A program made the translations under genes and the position numbers. This document shows, one piece after another, positions 8,941-17,633 of a DNA stretch of 64,000 nt. Source of the DNA: Sulfitobacter noctilucicola (GTDB lineage Bacteria > Pseudomonadota > Alphaproteobacteria > Rhodobacterales > Rhodobacteraceae); NCBI RefSeq assembly GCF_000622385.1, contig NZ_JASD01000008.1, positions 930,001 through 994,000 of the forward strand, given 5' to 3'. The notes beneath the pieces were generated by a model. The model ran no database searches, was not told the DNA's origin, and was given only the letters and a program-made list of their open reading frames with translations. The stretch's first letter is position 1; each line of letters opens with the position of its first letter.

Positions 8941-9974
8941 GGCGTGCAATTGCGGTTTCGCTTTTGCTGGGGACAGGTGTGATGGCACCTGTCCATGCGA
9001 GTGATGTGCAATACGATGTTCTCGATTTTGACCAACTGAGTGGTTGGGCAGAAGACGATCACGAAGCAGCGCTGCGCGTTTTCCTGAACACATGCCGAGA
9101 CATGAAAGACCCCGATTGGCGTGCGATCTGCAAATTCGCCAACGAGGGGCCGGATGCCCGCCAGTTTTTTGAGTTGTTTTTCCGGCCTGTTTTGATCGAT
9201 GACAAGCAGGACGCGCTGTTTACCGGATATTTTGAGCCCGAGCTTGATGGAGACCGCTACCGGTCGGACCGGTTTCGGTATCCGATCTACAAGATGCCGC
9301 AAGAGGCACTGGCGCAGAAGCCCTGGCTGACGCGGCGCGAAATTCTTGAAACGCCGGTACTGGCCGGTCGTGGCCTTGAAATCGCTTGGGTCGATGACCC
9401 GGTTGAACTGTTCTTTTTGCAAATTCAGGGATCCGGCAGGGTCCGATTGCCGGATGGTGGCTATATCCGTGTCGGATACCGGGGTGCGAATGGTCATCCG
9501 TATCGTTCAATCGGGCAAGAGATGGTGAGGCGCGGCATCTATAACGCGCATCAGGTCAGCGCCGATGTGATCAAGAACTGGGTGCGCCGCAATCCGGTAG
9601 AGGGCCGTGACCTGCTGTTTCACAACCCTTCTTATGTGTTCTTTCGCGAAGTGAGTAAGGTTCCCGCAGATCAGGGGCCGCTGGGTGCGATGAACCGCTC
9701 GGTGACTGCGATGCGCAGTATCGCGGTTGATCCCTCTTTCGTGAAGCTCGGGTCTCCCGTTTGGGTCGAAAAGGACGGAGAAGACCCCTTGCGACGCTTG
9801 ATGATCGCGCAGGATACCGGATCAGCGATCAAAGGAGCGCAGCGCGCTGATGTTTTCTTTGGTACAGGCGATAGCGCAGGCAAGGCTGCGGGACGTCTGC
9901 GCGATCCGGGCAGGATGGTCGTGCTGATGCCAATTCAACGCGCCTATGCCCTGCTGCCCGAAAGCGCGATATGA
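8874..9974 (+). CDS. mltA: membrane-bound lytic murein transglycosylase A
   Basis: Periplasmic peptidoglycan-cleaving transglycosylase with MltA and 3D domains. Key segments are LFTGYFEPELDGDRY, FFLQIQGSGRVRLPDG, VGYRGANGHPYRSIG and MIAQDTGSAIKGAQRADVFFG with its catalytic Asp. A signal peptide lies at about residues 20-42 (RRAIAVSLLLGTGVMAPVHAS given in part). The start is unsure: the only in-frame ATG before the signal is at 8874, which overlaps timA by 67 nt; ATG 8982 would remove the signal; a rare ATT at 8949 is possible. The stop overlaps the smr gene as ATGA. Confidence 0.93.
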   Translation: MGLCAYHGLGRSKLAAGIYRRLRRAIAVSLLLGTGVMAPVHASDVQYDVLDFDQLSGWAEDDHEAALRVFLNTCRDMKDPDWRAICKFANEGPDARQFFELFFRPVLIDDKQDALFTGYFEPELDGDRYRSDRFRYPIYKMPQEALAQKPWLTRREILETPVLAGRGLEIAWVDDPVELFFLQIQGSGRVRLPDGGYIRVGYRGANGHPYRSIGQEMVRRGIYNAHQVSADVIKNWVRRNPVEGRDLLFHNPSYVFFREVSKVPADQGPLGAMNRSVTAMRSIAVDPSFVKLGSPVWVEKDGEDPLRRLMIAQDTGSAIKGAQRADVFFGTGDSAGKAAGRLRDPGRMVVLMPIQRAYALLPESAI

Positions 9975-10564
9975 AACAGCGGCGCAAACACGGACAGCTT
10001 AACGACGACGACCTTGAGCTTTGGCGCAAAGTGACGGAGCGTACGGAGAAGCTTGACCTGAAATCTCTTTTCACGCCCGAGATTGACGCCAGCCCGCCTT
10101 CGGTACCAAATATCCGGAAGGCAAAAACGGTCCTGATGGGTAAATCTGATCCCCCTGCCCGCCGGAGCACACATCATCTGGCTCCTTCATTGCCGGATCA
10201 GATCAATAGCGCACCGGTGCAGATGGATCAGAAGGCATTCGGCAAGTTGAAGCGCGGCAAACTGCGCCCCGAAGGACGTATTGACCTGCATGGCATGACG
10301 CTTGACCGCGCTCATCCGGCCCTCACCCGCTTTATCTTGTCATCGCACAAGTCGGGCAAACGGTTGGTGTTGGTAATAACCGGAAAGGGCAAACAACGCG
10401 ATGAAGGTGGCCCGATCCCTGTGCGGTTCGGTGTCTTGCGTCATCAGGTGCCTCAGTGGCTTGCGATGCCGCCCCTGTCTGCTGCCGTGCTACAGGTAAG
10501 TCAGGCCCATATCAGTCATGGTGGCGGCGGTGCTTACTATGTCTATCTGCGCAGGGTCCGTTAA
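9971..10564 (+). CDS. Smr-domain protein
   Basis: Protein of 197 residues with a C-terminal Smr (small MutS-related) domain, a fold with nicking endonuclease or ribosome-rescue roles in other bacteria. Domain motifs are IDLHGMTLDRA, the VLVITGKG strand-loop, and the terminal HGGGGAYYVYLRR. The N-terminal about 95 residues are charged and low in conserved features. It overlaps mltA by 4 nt and meets the MFS gene tail to tail on a shared TTAA. Confidence 0.92.
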   Translation: MKQRRKHGQLNDDDLELWRKVTERTEKLDLKSLFTPEIDASPPSVPNIRKAKTVLMGKSDPPARRSTHHLAPSLPDQINSAPVQMDQKAFGKLKRGKLRPEGRIDLHGMTLDRAHPALTRFILSSHKSGKRLVLVITGKGKQRDEGGPIPVRFGVLRHQVPQWLAMPPLSAAVLQVSQAHISHGGGGAYYVYLRRVR

Positions 10565-11778
10565 CGGATCAAAGTCGGTTTGTAGCGCAGGATACCGAAT
10601 GTCGCCATCGCGGCAGCAGCCAAATAATAGACCGCGATCGGCAACATCTGTTGAGGAAAATCGATCCCCATATCAATCAGCGCACCGGTGACACCCGGCC
10701 CGATTGCAGAGCCAAAGACCATCAACGCCGCAGCAACGGATTTTATCGCGCCGATATGACGTGTGCCATAGTATTCCGCCCAGAAGGTAGAGGTCGCAGT
10801 GCCCTGAAGCCCTTGTCCGACACCAAAGATCGTCAGCCCCACGCCTGCCATAAAAATTGTGTCAGCAAAGGCAAGCACAGCAAAGCCCAACGCGAAAGGA
10901 AGCATCTGGAACGGGACCACCCAGCTGACGCTAAACCTGTCGATTGCCCAGCCTGATACAAACGTGGCCGTGATTGTCGCCAGCGTATAGACCGGCATCA
11001 AAGCGACGTATGACACAAGATCCCAGCCTTTTACCTCTGTCAGGTGGACCTGCTGGAAAAACAGCGCGGTTCCCCAGGCAGATGGTCCAAGAACCATAGG
11101 GATCATCATGTAAAAAAGGCCGGATTTCAGCATCTGGGCACGCGACCAGTGATGTCCCTGCATCCCCGCAATCTGCGCTTCTTGTGCCATCGACTGTGGC
11201 GTCCGCTCTTGCCTGAGCAAAAGCAGCAAGAAGGGTATCGTCACAACAATGATGCAAGCGGCCAATATCCATAGACTGCGCCAGTTCACTATTGCGAAAA
11301 GGCCGACAAAGACGACAGGCAGGATGGCCTGCCCTGCGGCAAAACCCATAGACGAAAGCGACAATGCTTTGCCTCGGGTAGCCTCGAACCAGCGTACCAT
11401 GGCGACAGCACCCAGTTGTGACATCATTCCCTGACCCGTCAGGCGAAGGGCGAAGATAACAAAGACCAACAGTACCCATGATGTGTTCACGGACATCGCA
11501 ACGCAGGCCGCAGCCAGACAGCACATGACAACCAGCGCCAGCGCGCGCACCCTGAACCGGTCCGTCAAGACGCCCGCCCAGATCATCACGACAGCAGATA
11601 AGGTCGTTCCGATGGTATAGATCCCGCCCCACTGCCCGTCCGTGAGGTTAAAGTCGGTCTTTATCTCGCCTGCGAACAGCGAGATGAAATAGGTCTGACC
11701 ATAAGAAGACGTGAAAGTAAGCAGGAAACCGGCCAACAGGAATAACCAGTTGGCACGTAAAAACGAGAGATATTGCAT
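10561..11778 (-). CDS. major facilitator superfamily transporter
   Basis: Membrane transporter of 405 residues with about 12 hydrophobic segments. The loop between segments 2 and 3 holds GVLTDRFRVRALAL, the MFS signature G-x-x-x-D-R-x-x-x-R, repeated in the second half as GWAIDRFSV. Substrate unknown; the general look (FTSSYGQTYFISLFAGEI at the N-terminus) is that of drug or metabolite MFS proteins of Rhodobacterales. No linked pathway genes give a hint. Confidence 0.9.
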   Translation of the reverse strand: MQYLSFLRANWLFLLAGFLLTFTSSYGQTYFISLFAGEIKTDFNLTDGQWGGIYTIGTTLSAVVMIWAGVLTDRFRVRALALVVMCCLAAACVAMSVNTSWVLLVFVIFALRLTGQGMMSQLGAVAMVRWFEATRGKALSLSSMGFAAGQAILPVVFVGLFAIVNWRSLWILAACIIVVTIPFLLLLLRQERTPQSMAQEAQIAGMQGHHWSRAQMLKSGLFYMMIPMVLGPSAWGTALFFQQVHLTEVKGWDLVSYVALMPVYTLATITATFVSGWAIDRFSVSWVVPFQMLPFALGFAVLAFADTIFMAGVGLTIFGVGQGLQGTATSTFWAEYYGTRHIGAIKSVAAALMVFGSAIGPGVTGALIDMGIDFPQQMLPIAVYYLAAAAMATFGILRYKPTLIR

Positions 11779-11893
11779 TCTGTCACGCCATTCTGAAGCA
11801 AAGACGCGTCGGGCATTTCAATCTCTGCCCGCACGCATGGGAAGGTGATATTGCCATTTGAGCAATACCACCACCCTTGTAAGCGTGACGCTA

Positions 11894-11910
11894 CGCCCGA
11901 AGTTCGGGCG
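11894..11910 (-). terminator. hairpin downstream of hslU, possible terminator
   Basis: CGCCCGAA and TTCGGGCG are a perfect 8-base inverted repeat separated by one base, lying 8 bp past the hslU stop. No run of Ts follows on either strand, so it may be a transcript-end stabiliser rather than an intrinsic terminator. Confidence 0.45.
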
Positions 11911-11917
11911 CTGGAAT

Positions 11918-13225
11918 TTAAAGAACGTAGCGGCTCAGGTCAGCAGAACGGGTAAGTTCGCCCAGATTCTTCTCAACGAAGTCCGCGTTCACCTCGATCA
12001 CATCACCTGCTCTGTCCGGCGCAGTGAAAGAAAGCTCTTCAAATACACGTTCCATAACAGTGTAAAGCCGTCGCGCACCGATGTTCTCAACCGACTGGTT
12101 CACATCTGCGGCAATTTTCGCCAGCGCTTTGATGCCGTCTTCGGTAAAGCTAACGGTCACTTCTTCGGTCCCCATCAACGCGGTGTACTGAAGCGTCAGC
12201 GCGTTGTCGGTTTCTGTGAGGATACGCACGAAATCTTCCTCGGTCAGTGCACGCAGTTCAACCCGGATCGGCAGACGGCCCTGGAGTTCTGGCAGCAGAT
12301 CGGAAGGTTTGGCGATGTGAAAGGCACCTGACGCGATGAAAAGCACATGGTCGGTTTTGACAGGCCCGTGTTTGGTGCTGACGGTCGTTCCTTCGATCAA
12401 CGGCAACAGATCGCGCTGCACGCCTTCACGGCTGACATCACCACCCCTTGCATCGGAACGCGCACAAACTTTGTCGATCTCATCAAGGAAAACAATGCCA
12501 TTCTGTTCGACCGCGTCAATCGCGGCGCGGGTCACTGTTTCATCGTCCAAAAGCTTGTCCGCTTCTTCGCCGATCAGGATTTCGTAGCTGTCAGACACGG
12601 ACAAACGCTTTTTGGTGGTGCGTCCGCCCATTGCCTTACCGAACAAGTCACCAAGGTTCATCATTCCGGCGCCCATACCGGGCTGACCGGGAATATCCAT
12701 CATCGGGAACGGGCTGGCGGTGTCGGCGACTTCAAGATCGATCATTGTATCGTCCAGCAGACCGTCTTTGAGCTTCTTGCGGAACATCTCACGCGTACCT
12801 TCGCGTGCTTCCGAACCTGCGATGGCGTCAATCACACGCTCTTCTGCAGCGCGATGCGCTTTTACCTTCACGTCTTCGCGCATGTGTTCGCGTGTCATGG
12901 CGATAGAGGCATCGACCAGATCGCGGATAATCTGTTCCACATCACGACCTACATAGCCGACTTCGGTGAACTTGGTCGCTTCTACCTTAAGGAAGGGCGC
13001 ACGAGCCAGTTTGGCCAGACGGCGGCTGATTTCGGTTTTGCCAACGCCGGTGGGCCCGATCATCAGGATGTTCTTGGGATAGACCTCATCTCGCAGGTCA
13101 TCGCCCAGCTGTTTGCGGCGCCAGCGGTTGCGCAAGGCCACAGCGACGGCACGCTTTGCATCGTTTTGCCCAATGATGAAACGATCCAGTTCAGATACGA
13201 TCTCGCGGGGGGTCAGATCAGTCAT
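11918..13225 (-). CDS. hslU: ATP-dependent protease ATPase subunit HslU
   Basis: AAA+ unfoldase of the HslUV (ClpYQ) heat-shock protease. The 435-residue protein starts [20 protein letters not shown] and has Walker [12 protein letters not shown], Walker B with IVFLDEIDK, the I-domain insert at about 110-240 and the C-terminal LSRYVL tail that docks in HslV. ATG 13225 is used because it gives the family N-terminus and overlaps hslV by 4 nt. The two form one operon read leftward. Confidence 0.98.
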   Translation of the reverse strand: MTDLTPREIVSELDRFIIGQNDAKRAVAVALRNRWRRKQLGDDLRDEVYPKNILMIGPTGVGKTEISRRLAKLARAPFLKVEATKFTEVGYVGRDVEQIIRDLVDASIAMTREHMREDVKVKAHRAAEERVIDAIAGSEAREGTREMFRKKLKDGLLDDTMIDLEVADTASPFPMMDIPGQPGMGAGMMNLGDLFGKAMGGRTTKKRLSVSDSYEILIGEEADKLLDDETVTRAAIDAVEQNGIVFLDEIDKVCARSDARGGDVSREGVQRDLLPLIEGTTVSTKHGPVKTDHVLFIASGAFHIAKPSDLLPELQGRLPIRVELRALTEEDFVRILTETDNALTLQYTALMGTEEVTVSFTEDGIKALAKIAADVNQSVENIGARRLYTVMERVFEELSFTAPDRAGDVIEVNADFVEKNLGELTRSADLSRYVL

Positions 13226-13779
13226 TTGGAAATTTTCTCCACCGTCAAATTGCCATTGGTATAGACGCAAATGTCTGCCGCAATCGCCATCGCATCGCGG
13301 GCTACCGTTTCTGCATCACGGTCGCTGTCCATCATCCCGCGCGCGGCGGCCAATGCATAGTTTCCGCCAGACCCGATCGCGGCGACATCGTTCTCCGGCT
13401 CAAGCACATCGCCGGCGCCTGTAATCACCAGCAGATCCTCACCGTCGGTCACGATCAGCATCGCTTCGAGCTTTTGCAGGTATTTGTCTGTCCGCCAGTC
13501 TTTTGCCAGTTCCACCGAGGCACGTGCCAATTGACCGGGCGTCGCTTCGAGTTTTGTTTCAAGCCGCTCAAGAAGGGTAAAGGCATCAGCCGTAGATCCG
13601 GCAAATCCTGCGACAACATCAAATCCACCGGGGGAAAGACGGCGCACTTTGCGGGCGGTGCCTTTTATCACGGTTTGCCCAAGGCTCACCTGACCGTCAC
13701 CGGCAATCACAACCTGACCATTCTTTTTCACACCGATGATCGTGGTCCCATGCCAACCGGGAAATTCACTTTTCGCCAT
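13222..13779 (-). CDS. hslV: ATP-dependent protease peptidase subunit HslV
   Basis: Threonine peptidase that forms the proteolytic dodecamer of HslUV. The 185-residue protein has the GTT motif (after [10 protein letters not shown]), where processing exposes the catalytic Thr in the family, then [11 protein letters not shown] and the C-terminal [17 protein letters not shown] 13779 lies behind the strong ribosome-binding site AAAAGGAGG. A longer reading upstream lacks family residues. Confidence 0.98.
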   Translation of the reverse strand: MAKSEFPGWHGTTIIGVKKNGQVVIAGDGQVSLGQTVIKGTARKVRRLSPGGFDVVAGFAGSTADAFTLLERLETKLEATPGQLARASVELAKDWRTDKYLQKLEAMLIVTDGEDLLVITGAGDVLEPENDVAAIGSGGNYALAAARGMMDSDRDAETVARDAMAIAADICVYTNGNLTVEKISK

Positions 13780-13805
13780 GAGTGGCCTCCTTTTCTTCAA
13801 GGGTT

Positions 13806-13834
13806 ATATGGCCTTCGTGTTCAGGACACACAAG
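13806..13834 (-). promoter_or_regulatory. candidate heat-shock (RpoH) promoter for hslVU
   Basis: On the minus strand CTTGTG (13834-13829) and CCATAT (13811-13806) are separated by 17 bp, resembling the alphaproteobacterial sigma-32 pattern CTTG...CTATAT. It lies between the trxA terminator and hslV, and hslVU are heat-shock genes in most proteobacteria. Two matching hexamers by eye are modest evidence. Confidence 0.45.
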
Positions 13835-13850
13835 GGCAGGCTTGGCAAAG

Positions 13851-13881
13851 CAAAAGGGCGCCCCGTGACAGGACGCCCTTG
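13851..13881 (-). terminator. intrinsic terminator of trxA
   Basis: On the minus strand AAGGGCG (with TCC extending the stem through a G-T pair) pairs with CGCCCTT around a short loop and is followed by TTTTG. It lies 23 bp past the trxA stop and would end trxA transcription before the hslVU promoter. Confidence 0.75.
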
Positions 13882-13903
13882 AACAATAAGTAGAAGCTGA
13901 TGC

Positions 13904-14224
13904 TTAGATCGACTCTTCGATCCAGCTTTGCAGTGCTGCTTTCGGCTTGGCACCGGCCATGTTGGATACAACCTGACCGTCTTTGAAGATGAACAGCGCC
14001 GGAATACCACGCACACCCATTTGGGCGGGGGAATTCGGGTTATCATCAACGTTCACTTTGACGATTTTAACCTTGCCATCCATCTCGGCTGAAAGCTCTT
14101 CCAAAGACGGGCCGATCTGCTTGCAGGGGCCGCACCATTCTGCCCAGAAATCGACCACAACGGGGATACTGGAATTTTTCACTTCGGCATCGAATGTATC
14201 GTCTGTGACTGCGACCGTGGCCAT
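13904..14224 (-). CDS. trxA: thioredoxin
   Basis: Cytosolic disulfide reductase of 106 residues. The active site [10 protein letters not shown] has Cys31 and Cys34, the cis-Pro segment is GIPALFIF, and the C-terminal [12 protein letters not shown] helix is typical. ATG 14224 gives the canonical length; the reading frame extends upstream without thioredoxin similarity. It is downstream of addBA in the usual Rhodobacterales order, about 34 bp past the addA stop, and ends at an intrinsic terminator. Confidence 0.97.
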   Translation of the reverse strand: MATVAVTDDTFDAEVKNSSIPVVVDFWAEWCGPCKQIGPSLEELSAEMDGKVKIVKVNVDDNPNSPAQMGVRGIPALFIFKDGQVVSNMAGAKPKAALQSWIEESI

Positions 14225-14258
14225 GCTGTTCTCCTGACAGTGTTGCGTTGGCCAGAAC

Positions 14259-17200
14259 CTAAGAACGCGCACCTGCCGCGTCAAGGTGGGCTGATTGCCA
14301 CATCGCATTTGTCACAAGATCGTTTGGCAACTTCATAAGCTGCGCTGTTCTGGTCCACAGGATCGCGGTTTCTACTCTGTGCTCGGGGTAGATTTGCGAA
14401 ACCAACACGGCATAGGCGCCCATCTGTCGCAATATTCCATCGGGGCAGGTTTCAGGAGCGTCGGGAACAGTCCGGTTTGTTTTGAAGTCGACCAACAGGA
14501 TGTGATCATCCGTTACCAAAAGGCGGTCTATGACGCCGTGCACACGTGTATTTCCAATGAGCCCGCTGACAGCTACTTCCGCCAAGGTTGCCGCGTCAAA
14601 TATATGGGCGAGCTCACTCGCATCCAGCACGGCACGCGCTTCTGCCATCGCGGTTTGAGCAGTCTCAGGTGCGGCGTTTTCCGTCAGTTGATCGGCAACT
14701 ACTGCCTGTGACTCGGCGTCCAGACCCGGCAGGTTCTCAAGCAATGTATGGACCAGCGTGCCATAGGCCATGGCGTATCCTGTATCCTCACCTGCCGCAC
14801 CCGGTAGCGCTTTGGCTCCGCCAAGGTCTGATGGTGACAGGATAATTTTCTCGTGTGAGAAGATTGGAAGCGGTTCATCAAACACCGGATCAAGGTGTGG
14901 TATTTCAACGGTGGGTGCCGGACTGGTTTCAATAGAAAGCCCATCCCAGTCGCCCTCGGTAAAGCGCCTGATACCGTCAGTACCAACTTCCGTCGCGTTC
15001 AGCTGATCCATCGCCTGTGAGATCGTCTTGTACCAAGCATTCCCACTGTCAGAGACCTTTCCCGCAGCGGCAATAATCAGCCATTTTTCCGCTCGGGTTG
15101 TGGCGACATATAACAACCGCAGACGCTCGGCCAACTCCGCGTCCTTTACCTCGTCGAGGCGGTCTTTGATCACACGCGACTGTGCTGCAGCGGCGGGTTT
15201 CCAAATGGGTAGATCATCAATGTCGATTATGTTGTCCCGCACATCGATCTTTCGATCCTGCGTTTCCGGCAATATCACAATCGGCGCCTCAAGCCCCTTG
15301 GAGCCATGGACAGTCATCACCCTAATTTGATCTGACGCACTGTCGACCTGCCGTTTGATCTCAAGGTCATCTGTCTGGACCCATTCGATAAAGCCGGTCA
15401 GGCTGGGAATATCGTTTCTCTCATATGCAAGCGCTTGGGTCAGCAGCGCATTGATGCCGTCTTCTGCTTCCGAGCCCAACCGGGCGAGCAGCTTTTTCCG
15501 ACCTGAATGGCGGGTCAAAATGCGTTCGATCAGATCATAAGGGCGCAGGAAGTCGATCTGGCTTCTTAGATCGTTCAAAACTTCCATCGTCGACGGAAAA
15601 TCTTCTTTTCTGTCACGGACCGCCTGCCACAGGCTGCTCGACGTCCGGCGGTGCGCCAGATCGAAAAGCTCTTGTTCAGTCCAGCCGAAAAGCGGTGATT
15701 TGAGCGCTGTTGCAAGGGACAGACTATCATCAGGCGTGGCCAGAAAAGACAGCAGCGCGGCAAGATCCTTGACCGCAAGTTCGGCGCCAACCTTCAGCCT
15801 GTCAGCCCCCGCAATAGGAAGCTCGAGCGACTTGCAAGCGCGGATAATTTCGCTGAACAGCGTTGAACGTCTTTGGACGAGGATCAGAAAGTCGCCGGGC
15901 CGCACGGGGCGTTTGATGATCGTCCCCTTCGCTTGCCCGTCATCCGGAATGAAGTGTGAACCATCGGTGAGGCTTTTGATCTGCTCTGCAATCTTTCTTG
16001 CCAAAACAACGTTGTGGTTCTGTGCGCTGGGCCTGTCCAGCGGGTCAGTCCAATCGCGGTCTTCTTCGGTGTCAGAAACCTCAACCAAAGGCCAGAGATC
16101 AACGCGGCCGGGCAGGCTGTCCTTGAATGCGATGTGCTGTGACTGTTTTGCGATATCCGGCATGGTTTGTGGATCAAAAACAGTGTCTACAAAGCGCAAT
16201 ATCGCGCTTGAGGACCGGAAAGAATAATCAAGGCTTTGATGTTGAAACACCTCCCCGGCGTCTTGAATTTTGCGTTCAAACGTCAGACTGCGGCGGTCGA
16301 ATTCCAGCGGGTCGGCACCTTGGAACGAATAGATCGACTGCTTTTTGTCACCAACGACAAAAAGAGTACGTTCCGCGCGTTCCCGTGCACCTGACCCGCT
16401 GTAAAACTCGTCTGTCAGCTTTTCGATAATGTCCCACTGCCGCGATGAGGTATCCTGCGCCTCATCGACCAGAATATGATCGATGCCGCCATCAATCCGG
16501 TAAAGGACCCATGCTGCGACAGCCTTGTCCAACAACAGCGCACGCGCCTTGAGAATGAGATCGTCAAAATCAAGCCAGCCCCGCACCTGCTTGGCCTTTG
16601 CATAGCGCGAAATGAACGACTGCGCGAAGCGATGCAAATCGATGGTCTGCTCGGCCGTCATGAGCGAAAGCCGCGCTTCTCGTGCGGCCTCAACGCGCAT
16701 CATAAGCGTCTCCAACCTTGACTGATTAGGGCCAAGCACGCCCTGTGTCGGCTTGGTTGGAAACGTCCCGATCTTGGCGCTGAAAGGCTCGGCTGCATTG
16801 CCCTTTGTCAGAAACACATCTTCCAGGACGGGTAGAGCCGACAGATCAAACGAAGTGATATTTTTGAGTTTCTCACCAGCCTTTTTGTCGTTGCCCCCCT
16901 TCGCAATGAGGTGCGGAAGAATTTCGGCCATCAAATGCTGCTCGTCACCGACAAAAACCTGTTTTAGCAGTTCTTCGGCTGTCAGTTCTGCAGGCTGGCC
17001 CAGTCGGGTGAGTATCTCGGCGCGGGTCAGATCCTGTTGGAACGCGTCTCGTCTGTCCACCAGACGGCGGGTCAATTTGCTGAAATCGTTGTCGTTGTAA
17101 AGCGCAGCGAGCGCGGAAACGAGGTGCGCATCCGGTCCCTGCGCCATATCGTCGACAATGTCGGCCCTGAGCAGATCGGCGGCGCGGTCCTCGATCTCGG

Positions 17201-17633
17201 TGAATTGGGGGCTGACCCCAGCTTCTAACGGGAACCGTCGCAGTAACGATGCGCAGAAGGAGTGGATGGTCTGAATCTTCAATCCACCGGGTGTCTCAAT
17301 CGCAAGCGCAAACAAGGTCCGTGCGCGACGCAATGCATCCCTATCCAGCGCGCCGCTGATGCCCAGTTCGGCCATCGCGTCGCGCAGTTCTGTGTCTTCC
17401 AGCATTGCCCATTCGCCAAGACGCTTGAACAACCTGTTCTGCATCTCTGACGCGGCGGCTTTGGTATAGGTGAGACACAGAATGTGCTGCGGCTCCACTT
17501 CGTTCAGCAGCAAGCGGGCAACCCTATCAGTCAGTACGCGTGTTTTTCCCGATCCTGCGTTTGCACCCAACCAAGTCGATGCATCGGGACGCGCTGCTTC
17601 GACCTGAGCGCGGGTGGCATCGTTCATAATCAT
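14259..17633 (-). CDS. addA: double-strand break repair helicase-nuclease AddA
   Basis: UvrD-type helicase with a C-terminal nuclease domain; with AddB it processes double-strand ends for RecA. The 1124-residue protein has Walker [11 protein letters not shown] at about residue 25, [16 protein letters not shown], Walker [26 protein letters not shown] and [14 protein letters not shown] helicase motifs, and a RecB-type nuclease centre LLVDFKTNR near the C-terminus. The start is taken at ATG 17633, where ATGA overlaps the addB stop. Family: AddA alphaproteobacterial type. Confidence 0.96.
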   Translation of the reverse strand: MIMNDATRAQVEAARPDASTWLGANAGSGKTRVLTDRVARLLLNEVEPQHILCLTYTKAAASEMQNRLFKRLGEWAMLEDTELRDAMAELGISGALDRDALRRARTLFALAIETPGGLKIQTIHSFCASLLRRFPLEAGVSPQFTEIEDRAADLLRADIVDDMAQGPDAHLVSALAALYNDNDFSKLTRRLVDRRDAFQQDLTRAEILTRLGQPAELTAEELLKQVFVGDEQHLMAEILPHLIAKGGNDKKAGEKLKNITSFDLSALPVLEDVFLTKGNAAEPFSAKIGTFPTKPTQGVLGPNQSRLETLMMRVEAAREARLSLMTAEQTIDLHRFAQSFISRYAKAKQVRGWLDFDDLILKARALLLDKAVAAWVLYRIDGGIDHILVDEAQDTSSRQWDIIEKLTDEFYSGSGARERAERTLFVVGDKKQSIYSFQGADPLEFDRRSLTFERKIQDAGEVFQHQSLDYSFRSSSAILRFVDTVFDPQTMPDIAKQSQHIAFKDSLPGRVDLWPLVEVSDTEEDRDWTDPLDRPSAQNHNVVLARKIAEQIKSLTDGSHFIPDDGQAKGTIIKRPVRPGDFLILVQRRSTLFSEIIRACKSLELPIAGADRLKVGAELAVKDLAALLSFLATPDDSLSLATALKSPLFGWTEQELFDLAHRRTSSSLWQAVRDRKEDFPSTMEVLNDLRSQIDFLRPYDLIERILTRHSGRKKLLARLGSEAEDGINALLTQALAYERNDIPSLTGFIEWVQTDDLEIKRQVDSASDQIRVMTVHGSKGLEAPIVILPETQDRKIDVRDNIIDIDDLPIWKPAAAAQSRVIKDRLDEVKDAELAERLRLLYVATTRAEKWLIIAAAGKVSDSGNAWYKTISQAMDQLNATEVGTDGIRRFTEGDWDGLSIETSPAPTVEIPHLDPVFDEPLPIFSHEKIILSPSDLGGAKALPGAAGEDTGYAMAYGTLVHTLLENLPGLDAESQAVVADQLTENAAPETAQTAMAEARAVLDASELAHIFDAATLAEVAVSGLIGNTRVHGVIDRLLVTDDHILLVDFKTNRTVPDAPETCPDGILRQMGAYAVLVSQIYPEHRVETAILWTRTAQLMKLPNDLVTNAMWQSAHLDAAGARS

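Noticed and set aside
12347..13264. Long open frame opposite hslU
   Set aside because: It lies wholly antisense to a well-recognised gene and its translation has no known motif; codon-bias shadow.
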